Of a stretch of DNA of 61,430 nt, positions 54,360-61,430 are shown in pieces; position 1 is the first letter of the stretch; each line of letters begins with the position of its first letter. The notes beneath the pieces were generated by a model. That model saw only the letters and a program-made list of their open reading frames with translations. It ran no database searches and had not been told where the DNA came from. The stretch covers positions 1 through 61,430 of the forward strand of contig JAAYJU010000253.1 of NCBI GenBank assembly GCA_012522735.1. The letters run 5' to 3'. A program made the translations under genes and the position numbers. Source of the stretch: Clostridiales bacterium (GTDB lineage Bacteria > Bacillota > Clostridia > Lachnospirales > Lachnospiraceae).

Positions 54360-55529
54360 TCAAGCCAACTGGTAAATCCCTAGTATCTCTTCCTTGCCTA
54401 GAGGTATATAAGACATCAGCTCCTTTTTGCCCCCATCAGTAGTCATATCTACAATTTTCTCATAATCTGAAGGATTAATTCCAAGTTCCTCCATAGTAGT
54501 AGGCATACCTATTGCTCTAAAGTACTCAGTCATGGCTTCAATTCCCTTAAGTGCTGTATTTTCAGGATGTTCATGATCCATCTCTATGCCCCAGACACGG
54601 TTAGCAAATTGACTGAATTTACGAATATCATGATGATATATATATCTTGCCCAGGCAGGAAAAAGGACTGATAAGCCAGCGGCATGAGCCACATCAAAGA
54701 GCCCGGAAAAATCATGCTCCATCTTATGGACCGGAAAAAGCATGTTCTTGCCGCAGCCGGTTAATCCATTGTGTGAAAGGCTTGATGCCCACATAAGAGT
54801 TGCTCTTGCCTCATAATTATCGGGTTCATTAATCGCCACCAATCCGGCATTCTTAACTGCTACCATTAGGCCTTCTGCAATCCTATCGGTTAGGTCATTA
54901 TCTTCCTCAGCTGTAAAATACCTCTCAAAGGTATGCATAAAGGTATCAACTATTCCACAGCCTGTCTGGAATTTGGACACTGAAAATGTATGCTCGGGAT
55001 TGAGAAATGCCACCACGGGTCTTAGCAAATCATTATTTAGTGAACGCTTTAGATTGTTTTCAGGATTGGTTACCACATGGGAGTTGCTCATTTCGCTTCC
55101 TGCGGCTGCAAGAGTAAGAACTACTCCCACCGGAAAGCTCTTTGTAGGCATAATTTGATTTATAATCATATCCCAGGGGTCCATTCCATTAGCTATACCC
55201 ATCCCGATACTCTTGGCAGAATCGACTACACTTCCACCACCGATAGCCAAGATGAAGTCTACTGCTTCCTTCTTTGCAAATTCGATACCCTCTCTAATCA
55301 AATCAATCCTTGGATTAGCTTCTACTCCACCCAATTCCACATGTTTAATTCCTTCGTCTGCTAAAATCCCTTTGATTTTATCAATTAAACCTGATTTCCT
55401 GGCACTATATGTACCGTAATGGAGAAGAATTTTTCTAAATCCGTATTCCTTAAGGACTTTACCTATTTTATCATCGGAATCCCTTCCAAAGTAAACCTTA
55501 GTTGGTGTAAAATACTCAAAATTAAGCAT
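54360..55529 (-). CDS. Iron-containing alcohol dehydrogenase
   Basis: A 389-residue NAD(P)H-dependent alcohol dehydrogenase of the butanol-dehydrogenase (BdhA) type, likely reducing short aldehydes in fermentation. Nucleotide-binding GGGSVVDSAKSIGMG near residue 98; metal ligands in GCGIVDTFMHTFERYF, FPVHKMEHDFSG and DVAHAAGLSVLFPAWARYI. The start follows AAAGGACAG. It lies 67 bases behind acnA and may share its transcript. Confidence 0.93.
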   Translation of the reverse strand: MLNFEYFTPTKVYFGRDSDDKIGKVLKEYGFRKILLHYGTYSARKSGLIDKIKGILADEGIKHVELGGVEANPRIDLIREGIEFAKKEAVDFILAIGGGSVVDSAKSIGMGIANGMDPWDMIINQIMPTKSFPVGVVLTLAAAGSEMSNSHVVTNPENNLKRSLNNDLLRPVVAFLNPEHTFSVSKFQTGCGIVDTFMHTFERYFTAEEDNDLTDRIAEGLMVAVKNAGLVAINEPDNYEARATLMWASSLSHNGLTGCGKNMLFPVHKMEHDFSGLFDVAHAAGLSVLFPAWARYIYHHDIRKFSQFANRVWGIEMDHEHPENTALKGIEAMTEYFRAIGMPTTMEELGINPSDYEKIVDMTTDGGKKELMSYIPLGKEEILGIYQLA

Positions 55530-55596
55530 ATCATCTGTCCTTTCAAAATATCTTTAGTTATAAGTTAATAAACTTTAATTCTTATTCCGTTTTATT

Positions 55597-58419
55597 TTAG
55601 TTTGACGACATTTTTTGTCGCAGTACCATCTGTAATATCCCACCGTGTCTGTAATAATCCATATCGACTACAGAGTCAAATCGTATCCTGGCCTTAAATG
55701 TTCTTTGTTTGCCATCCTTTGTAGTGGCCTTAACCTCAGCCAAATCTCCGGGCTTAATATTCTTCTCTAAATGAATATCTATCATTTCTTCTCCGGTAAG
55801 GCCAAGAATTTCTGCCGATTGTCCGTCCATATACTGTAGGGGAAGAACTCCCATCATAACCAGATTAGATCTATGGATTCTCTCATAGCTTTCGGCAATA
55901 ACTGCTTTAATCCCAAGCAGGCTGGGACCCTTTGCAGCCCAGTCTCTGGATGAACCCATACCGTAATCCTTACCTGCTAGTACCACTAAACCAGTGTCCT
56001 GCTCCTTATATTTCATACAGGCATCGTATATAGACATAAGCTCTCCGGTCGGCCAGTAGTTAGTATATCCTCCCTCTGTACCCGGTGCGATTTTGTTACG
56101 GATTCGTATGTTGGCAAATGTTCCACGCATCATAACCTCATGATTTCCTCTCCTAGAACCATAGGTGTTAAAATCCTTAGGCTCCAGACCATGGCTTGCT
56201 AAATATTGACCAGCAGGTGTATTTCTACCGATAGCTCCCGCAGGAGAGATATGATCTGTAGTAACAGAATCACCAAAGCTTGCTATAACCCTAAGCTCCT
56301 TTAAAGGCTTTATATCCTCGGGCTCCATGGTAAGGTCAGTAAAGAAAGGAGGTTTTCTAATATAAGTTGAGCACTCGTCGAACTCATATAAGCTTCCTTC
56401 ATTTATCTTAATATCGTTCCATAACTCATTTTCATCATAAACCAGGCTATATTCCTTCTCAAATAGCTCGGGCTTTACATGCTCCATAACCGCATTTTGA
56501 ATTTCCTCAGATGAAGGCCAGATATCCTCAAGATATACATTATTACCTTCTCTATCTCTTCCTATTGGATCCTTGGTTAAATCAATATCCATGGTACCGG
56601 CAAGTGCATATGCTACCACAAGAGGAGGGGAGGCCAGATAATTCGCCTTAACAAGCGGATGGATTCTTCCTTCAAAATTCCTATTACCGGACAATACCGA
56701 TGTAACCAATAAATCATTATCGTTAATTGCTGCCGTAATCTCAGGAAGTAGTGGCCCTGAATTACCGATACAGGTAGTACATCCATAGCCTACGATATGA
56801 AATCCTAAGGAATCAAGAAAAGGCTGAAGACCTGCGTTTGCCAGATAGTCGGTTACCACCTTTGACCCGGGAGCAAGGGAAGTCTTAACATAGGAAGGAA
56901 CGCTTAAGCCCTTCTCTACTGCCTTCTTTGCCAAAAGTCCTGCTCCAAGCATAACAGACGGATTAGAAGTATTAGTACATGAGGTAATGGCTGCTATAAC
57001 TACCGAGCCTGTCTTTAAGGTATCACTTCTGCCATCAGCAAGACTTATAGTTGCTTCCTTCTTGAACTCTTCTTTACTAAGGCCGTGACCTTGATTGCCC
57101 AAGGGTGCTGTTACACTATTTATAAATGAATCCTTGGTATTACCTAGAGGAATTAAGTCCTGTGGTCTCTTAGGTCCAGAAAGAGCAGTCTCTACTGTAG
57201 ATAAATCCAATTCAATAATATCTGTATAGACCGGCTCAGGAAGACCCTTCTCATAGAACATATTATTTGCCTTAAGATAGCTTCTTACCAATTCCACATG
57301 CTCCTTACTTCTTCCTGTAAGCAGCATATAATCTAAGGTCTCCTCATCCACAGGGAAATATCCGCATGTAGCTCCGTATTCGGGAGACATATTTGCTATA
57401 GTAGCACGGTCAGCCAAGCTTAGTGTATGAATACCGTCTCCAAAATACTCTACGAACTTGTCCACAACCCCTGCATCTCTAAGAAGCTTTGTTACACGAA
57501 GCGCCAGATCGGTTGCAGTAGTACCTGCGGGAAGCATACCGGTCATACGTACACCTATTACCTCAGGAACAGGAAAATATGATGGCTGCCCTAGCATACC
57601 TGCCTCAGCCTCAATTCCTCCCACTCCCCAGCCAAGAACTCCAAGCCCGTTAATCATTGTGGTATGGGAATCCGTTCCCACAAGGGTATCCGGATACAGT
57701 ATATCTCTATCATTATCCTTGTCTTCTATAACCACCTTGGCAAGATACTCAAGATTCACCTGATGAACAATTCCAGTAGCTGGCGGAACCACAGAGAAGT
57801 TATCGAATGCCTTCTGTGCCCAATTCAGGAATTGATATCTCTCTTTATTTCTCTCGAATTCTCGCTTCACATTCTCCTTTAGTGCGTCCGGTATACCATA
57901 GTAATCAACCTGAACAGAATGGTCTATAACCAAATCCACCGGAACTTCAGGATTTATCCTCTCTATAAGATGAGCATAATCCATATACTGAAATGTATCC
58001 ACCATATCCATTTCTTCAATATTGGGCTCCTCTGTAACATTTTCTCCTATAGCAGATGTATTAGCTGTTTCGGCAATAGCAGATGCCTTTGCTATTTCAA
58101 CGATGGCATTTCTCATTGAAGCTAAGTCCAGAACCGAGGGTACCCCGGTAAAGTCCTGCAGAATAACTCTTGCAGGCTTAAAGGGAACCTCTCCCTGTCC
58201 TCCTTTATGCTTTGTCCAGCTTGCTAGGTCCTTGATATGGTCATCAGTAATAGCAAGTCCATCCCATCCGCGAATAACAGATTCTAGTAGAACCTTAATG
58301 GAGTAAGGTAGACTCTTTACATCATGTCCATACTTCTCTAAGGATTCTACACTATAATATTCATAAATCTTATCCTGTATCTTAAGATGCTTTCTAGCAT
58401 TATCTTTAAATGCTTTCAT
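55597..58419 (-). CDS. acnA: Aconitate hydratase AcnA
   Basis: A 940-residue iron-sulfur enzyme that interconverts citrate and isocitrate. [20 protein letters not shown] near residue 230; cluster cysteines in [16 protein letters not shown] and [13 protein letters not shown]; swivelling C-terminal domain with [36 protein letters not shown] and [18 protein letters not shown] small insertion near residues 115-140 (Ala/Ile/Glu-rich) is not usual. No other citric acid cycle genes lie in the window. Confidence 0.97.
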   Translation of the reverse strand: MKAFKDNARKHLKIQDKIYEYYSVESLEKYGHDVKSLPYSIKVLLESVIRGWDGLAITDDHIKDLASWTKHKGGQGEVPFKPARVILQDFTGVPSVLDLASMRNAIVEIAKASAIAETANTSAIGENVTEEPNIEEMDMVDTFQYMDYAHLIERINPEVPVDLVIDHSVQVDYYGIPDALKENVKREFERNKERYQFLNWAQKAFDNFSVVPPATGIVHQVNLEYLAKVVIEDKDNDRDILYPDTLVGTDSHTTMINGLGVLGWGVGGIEAEAGMLGQPSYFPVPEVIGVRMTGMLPAGTTATDLALRVTKLLRDAGVVDKFVEYFGDGIHTLSLADRATIANMSPEYGATCGYFPVDEETLDYMLLTGRSKEHVELVRSYLKANNMFYEKGLPEPVYTDIIELDLSTVETALSGPKRPQDLIPLGNTKDSFINSVTAPLGNQGHGLSKEEFKKEATISLADGRSDTLKTGSVVIAAITSCTNTSNPSVMLGAGLLAKKAVEKGLSVPSYVKTSLAPGSKVVTDYLANAGLQPFLDSLGFHIVGYGCTTCIGNSGPLLPEITAAINDNDLLVTSVLSGNRNFEGRIHPLVKANYLASPPLVVAYALAGTMDIDLTKDPIGRDREGNNVYLEDIWPSSEEIQNAVMEHVKPELFEKEYSLVYDENELWNDIKINEGSLYEFDECSTYIRKPPFFTDLTMEPEDIKPLKELRVIASFGDSVTTDHISPAGAIGRNTPAGQYLASHGLEPKDFNTYGSRRGNHEVMMRGTFANIRIRNKIAPGTEGGYTNYWPTGELMSIYDACMKYKEQDTGLVVLAGKDYGMGSSRDWAAKGPSLLGIKAVIAESYERIHRSNLVMMGVLPLQYMDGQSAEILGLTGEEMIDIHLEKNIKPGDLAEVKATTKDGKQRTFKARIRFDSVVDMDYYRHGGILQMVLRQKMSSN

Positions 58420-58462
58420 CTAATCACCTTCACTTTCAAAGTCGTCTCGATAGGTATTTACT

Positions 58463-58491
58463 ATAATACACGATTATGGCAGCCTTGCCAA
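58463..58491 (-). promoter_or_regulatory. acnA promoter
   Basis: TTGGCA (58486-58491), 17 bases, TATTAT (58463-58468) in minus-strand sense, just behind the stop of the upstream LRR gene. Confidence 0.6.
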
Positions 58492-58498
58492 GGGTTGG

Positions 58499-60496
58499 TT
58501 AATCTATAAAGCTATAATTAAATCCAAATGATCTAGCATATGTTTCAGCCTTAGACCCCTCTTCTACATATATATTTATATTATCGCATCTATAAAATGC
58601 CTTTCCTCCAATGTCTATTACACTCATAGGAATCTCGATTTTCTCTAAATTTGCACAATTTTCAAAAGCACTTGCACCAATCTTAGTAACTGTATTAGGT
58701 ATAGTTATTTCACGAACATCTGTATCAGAAAAGGCAAATTCACCAATTTCTCTAATTCCTTTGGGAATTGTTACTATCTTAAGATATACACAGGAGCTAA
58801 ACATACCGTTCTCAATCGTTTTTAATTTTTTAGGAAGTACAATTTCCCTAAGGTCGTAACAGCTATCAAATGCATATGCAGATATTTGTGTTACACTATT
58901 TGGTAGACTAATTTCCTTTATTCGCAAGCAGTTATAAAATGCATATTCACCGATTTCCTCTAATTCAGATGGTAATATAATTTCTTCTAAATACCAACAC
59001 TCAGAAAATGCATGATCACCAATTATTACTACAGATTTAGGTAATGTGATTTTCTTTAATGATTTACATCGTTCAAACATATAGCTTGATATCTGCATAA
59101 GGTCATTCGGAAGCCGCACCTTCTTTAAACTAGAGCAATCACTAAAAACAGAATCCCCCATATAATAAACACTATTCGGTATCCTAATCTCCTTTAAATT
59201 CGCACATCCCATAAATGCAGCATCACCGATGTAATATACGGATTCAGGTATCTCTATCGACTCTAATAATTTATTATATGCAAACGCCTCTGTACTAATC
59301 TCTGTAACAGTATCAGGAATAATTACATGGGAATCACTACCATAATACTTTATTAGTACATCATTGATGATATACCAATCACCATATATAGATAAGTCCT
59401 GGTCGCCAAACCTTTCTCTATTATTATTATGCCATATGGCAAACTCTTCAAAAAAATCCTCTGACAGCTGCTCTTTAATGATTTCGGCGACTTGTTCTGT
59501 GGATGCCTGATATACTGCACTTGCTAACTGCCCTGAAGACTCATCATGGATTTTTCTAAAAGCATTATCTCCATATTCATCAAAAATATATGTCATCAAA
59601 CGATATCCAAGCTTATACTTGCCTGAATCCTGTTTATTATTTATATATAACTCTTCCATACTTTCTTTATCTATCGGAAACTCATAATCTGATAGAGAAT
59701 TATAGATGTTATTACCCTTGTTAAATAGAATATTTTTCTTCATGATTCTATCAGCATAATATTCGGCAAAGCCCTCATCAAATGCACCATCCATACTTTT
59801 ACCGTTTCTATAATAGACTACATGAAGTAGCTCATGAAGAATTGTATAAAAACCATTGTCTAATATTTTTATATGCTTAGGCCTTAACAGGGTTCCATTA
59901 AGCCATGATGCATAAGCATCGGCTTTTATATCACTATAAGCAACAACAATTTCCACATCTTGATGTAGAGGATTGACATTGCTTAATAGAAAATCTGCAT
60001 TTTCAATATATCTCTTTACTTCATATACGATGCCATCATTATAAAAAGAAGGTGTCTCCTTCTCGTAAAATTTGTAGCCTGTTTCCTCTTCTATCAAATC
60101 CATTATTAAATTTATCTGTTCAATTATATTTATAGGAATTTCAACATCTTCGTCAAAATATAAAACAAATCTTGTGGTCTCAATATATTCCCCTCTATCA
60201 GTTCTATAATAATATCCCTTCTTGCTTTTTAAATCTAAACCTGTTAAGTATCTGGCTTTGGATGAATCACTCACAAATTCCTCAGGCTTGTTCTTAATTC
60301 CTGTCTCTATGTCAGTTTCAGGGTCTGCTTCAGAATCCGTTTCAGGGTCTGTCAAATAACCTATTTCAGAATCCGCAAAAGAATTAGTTTGCGAATTTAT
60401 TTCAATATGATTCTTCTCATCAATTTCCTTCTTTGATAATGTCAGTATTAGAGAAATACTCAGAATCAGTAATATTAATAAAATACTACGCTTCAT
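58499..60496 (-). CDS. Secreted HExxH metalloprotease-like LRR protein
   Basis: A 665-residue exported protein. Signal peptide or anchor MKRSILLILLILSISLILTL, an acidic Thr/Asp/Glu linker (about residues 40-68), a gluzincin-like domain with ILHELLHVVYYRNG near residue 221 (HExxH) and DEGFAEYYADR near 240 that could supply the third ligand, and about eleven 23-residue BspA-type leucine-rich repeats (from about 400, pattern LPxSVxxIGxxAFxxCxxLxxI). The repeats likely bind surface partners and the peptidase-like part may cut proteins. No sortase or S-layer anchor is visible. The start at 60496 follows GGAAGGGGAT. Confidence 0.85.
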   Translation of the reverse strand: MKRSILLILLILSISLILTLSKKEIDEKNHIEINSQTNSFADSEIGYLTDPETDSEADPETDIETGIKNKPEEFVSDSSKARYLTGLDLKSKKGYYYRTDRGEYIETTRFVLYFDEDVEIPINIIEQINLIMDLIEEETGYKFYEKETPSFYNDGIVYEVKRYIENADFLLSNVNPLHQDVEIVVAYSDIKADAYASWLNGTLLRPKHIKILDNGFYTILHELLHVVYYRNGKSMDGAFDEGFAEYYADRIMKKNILFNKGNNIYNSLSDYEFPIDKESMEELYINNKQDSGKYKLGYRLMTYIFDEYGDNAFRKIHDESSGQLASAVYQASTEQVAEIIKEQLSEDFFEEFAIWHNNNRERFGDQDLSIYGDWYIINDVLIKYYGSDSHVIIPDTVTEISTEAFAYNKLLESIEIPESVYYIGDAAFMGCANLKEIRIPNSVYYMGDSVFSDCSSLKKVRLPNDLMQISSYMFERCKSLKKITLPKSVVIIGDHAFSECWYLEEIILPSELEEIGEYAFYNCLRIKEISLPNSVTQISAYAFDSCYDLREIVLPKKLKTIENGMFSSCVYLKIVTIPKGIREIGEFAFSDTDVREITIPNTVTKIGASAFENCANLEKIEIPMSVIDIGGKAFYRCDNINIYVEEGSKAETYARSFGFNYSFID

Positions 60497-60544
60497 TCCT
60501 ATCCCCTTCCTATTAAATGCTCCGTTTTTTACATTAAATAAGAA

Positions 60545-60579
60545 CAAGGTTAGCCTCTCACAAGAGACCAACCTTGGTC
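60545..60579 (-). promoter_or_regulatory. Possible attenuator in LRR gene leader
   Basis: In minus-strand sense CAAGGTTGGTCTCT pairs fully (two G-T) with AGAGGCTAACCTTG around a 4-base loop, followed by TTCTTATTT. The overlapping palindrome GACCAAGGTTGGTC could form instead and break the first stem. That is the layout of a transcription attenuator, but no ligand or protein site is recognised. Confidence 0.45.
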
Positions 60580-60606
60580 GTCGCTGGAATATCCCTTATA
60601 TTTTCC

Positions 60607-60635
60607 ATTATAAGGCCAGTTTTGTATAAAGGCAA
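60607..60635 (-). promoter_or_regulatory. Promoter of the LRR gene
   Basis: TTGCCT (60630-60635), 17 bases, TATAAT (60607-60612) in minus-strand sense, giving a leader of about 105 bases. Confidence 0.65.
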
Positions 60636-60662
60636 ATAAAATAATAATTTACTATAATGATA

Positions 60663-60693
60663 AAGGGTTAATTCATATTACGAATTAACCCTT
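60663..60693 (-). terminator. Terminator of galK
   Basis: AAGGGTTAATTC and GAATTAACCCTT form a perfect 12-pair stem with a 7-base loop, followed by TTTATCATT in minus-strand sense, directly behind the galK stop. Confidence 0.8.
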
Positions 60694-60698
60694 GCATA

Positions 60699-61430
60699 CT
60701 ATATACTTCTTGGTCCTCCTCCGATATCTACCACATAGAAATCAGCCGATAGTCCTGTATTTTCTTCATATATTCTACCTACATTTTCTTTAAATGCTTC
60801 CACATATTCAGCATCTACTATATTCACTGTACAGCCCCCAAAGCCTGCTCCTGTCATCCTAGCACCTATAAGGCCATCCTCTTTCCATGCAGCCTCTGCT
60901 AGGGTATCCAATTCAAAACCGGTAACCTCATAATCATCCCTTAAGGATACATGGGATTCATTCATCAGAAGGCCAAAACTCTGTATATCATTTACCTTAA
61001 GTGCTTCTATAGCTTCGATAGTTCTTTGATTTTCATATACGGCATGCCTTGCACGTCGAATTAAGGTCTCCTCTTTTATTGCCTTCTTATGATCCTCAAA
61101 TTCATCTTTGCTTAGGTCGCCCAGAGTATTTATATCAGTCACTGTCTGTAGTCTTCTTAAGGCTTCCTCACATTCACTTCTACGTTCGTTATACTTAGAA
61201 TCATTTAGGCCCCTTCTTTTGTTACTATTGGCAATAACTATTCTCTTATCTCCCAGATTAAGCGGTGCATATTCATATTTCAGAGTAGAGGTGTTAAGCA
61301 GTATGGCATGGTTTTCTTTACCCATTGCTACAGCGAATTGATCCATGATTCCGCAATTAACTCCCACATATTTATTTTCGGCATATTGACATAGAAGTGA
61401 TATATCCTTCAGACTTATATCTATTTGAAA
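60699..61430 (-). CDS. galK: Galactokinase, 5' end cut by window edge
   Basis: Phosphorylates galactose in the Leloir pathway. The 243 visible residues are the C-terminal part: VGVNCGIMDQFAVAMGKENH with the catalytic Asp, the NSNKRRGL segment, and GARMTGAGFGGCTVNIVDAE, the third GHMP motif. The reading frame stays open to the right edge; the GTG at 61367 is an internal valine of a conserved motif, not the start. Confidence 0.95.
   Translation of the reverse strand, partial: FQIDISLKDISLLCQYAENKYVGVNCGIMDQFAVAMGKENHAILLNTSTLKYEYAPLNLGDKRIVIANSNKRRGLNDSKYNERRSECEEALRRLQTVTDINTLGDLSKDEFEDHKKAIKEETLIRRARHAVYENQRTIEAIEALKVNDIQSFGLLMNESHVSLRDDYEVTGFELDTLAEAAWKEDGLIGARMTGAGFGGCTVNIVDAEYVEAFKENVGRIYEENTGLSADFYVVDIGGGPRSI

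Noticed and set aside
61108-61367. Galactokinase starting at GTG 61367
   Set aside because: The frame continues to the window edge and the GTG codes for a valine in the conserved VGVNCGIMDQ motif.

Overview
The window looks like the chromosome of a motile, low-GC, Gram-positive Clostridia, most likely a member of the Lachnospiraceae. The evidence is an AT-rich sequence, a CodY/TopA/DprA/ComM/NrdR block beside the flagellar locus, the CheC-CheD-FliY type of chemotaxis system, the FapA and DUF6115 accessory genes found in clostridial fla/che operons, and strong GGAGG ribosome binding sites. The family assignment is an inference from gene content, not a search result.

Layout. (1) 1-2080, minus strand: a peptide deformylase cut by the window edge, two small DUF5320 proteins and an MBL-fold hydrolase, with two CATATG-centred palindromes in the promoter gap. 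(2) 2177-8900, minus strand: a defence segment. It holds an AbiEi antitoxin whose AbiEii toxin partner has collapsed into a short remnant, a 986-residue primase-helicase-PLD protein of the TOTE conflict-system type, and an intact AbiEi/AbiEii pair. A degenerate second copy of the 3' end of tsf plus its terminator sits inside this segment, so the order in the direction of transcription is tsf-terminator-AbiE-TOTE-tsf'-terminator'-AbiE(broken). This looks like serial accretion of defence cassettes at the tsf 3' end. (3) 8940-10881: tsf and rpsB with a near-consensus promoter. (4) 10919-46418, minus strand: one very long fla/che gene run, flgB-flgC-fliE-fliF-fliG-fliH-fliI-fliJ-motE-like-fliK-flgD-TIGR02530-flgE-flbD-motA-motB-fliL-fliM-fliY-cheY-fliO-fliP-fliQ-fliR-flhB-flhA-flhF-flhG-pilZ-cheB-cheA-cheW-cheC-cheD-hypothetical-fliA-fapA-small protein-DUF6115-MltG-like. 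It encodes basal body, export gate, hook, stator, switch, chemotaxis core and sigma factor. No flagellin, hook-filament junction, chemoreceptor or cheR gene is present. (5) 46469-52486, minus strand: codY, topA, dprA and comM. (6) 52661-53562, plus strand: ymxH-like gene and nrdR, closed by a strong terminator. (7) 53590-61430, minus strand: a DUF4163/RsiV-like protein, an iron alcohol dehydrogenase, aconitase, a secreted HExxH-plus-leucine-rich-repeat protein and a galactokinase cut by the window edge.

How it works together. The fla/che run is a self-contained assembly and control programme: FlhF/FlhG place the flagellum, FliA later drives late genes outside the window, and CheA/CheW/CheY/CheB with the CheC/CheD/FliY phosphatase-deamidase arm controls rotation. 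The intergenic gaps at the start of this run carry unusual repeated hairpins whose arms are Shine-Dalgarno and anti-Shine-Dalgarno sequences. The most interesting accessory region is the defence array behind tsf. No CRISPR array, tRNA, rRNA, integrase or transposase was found.
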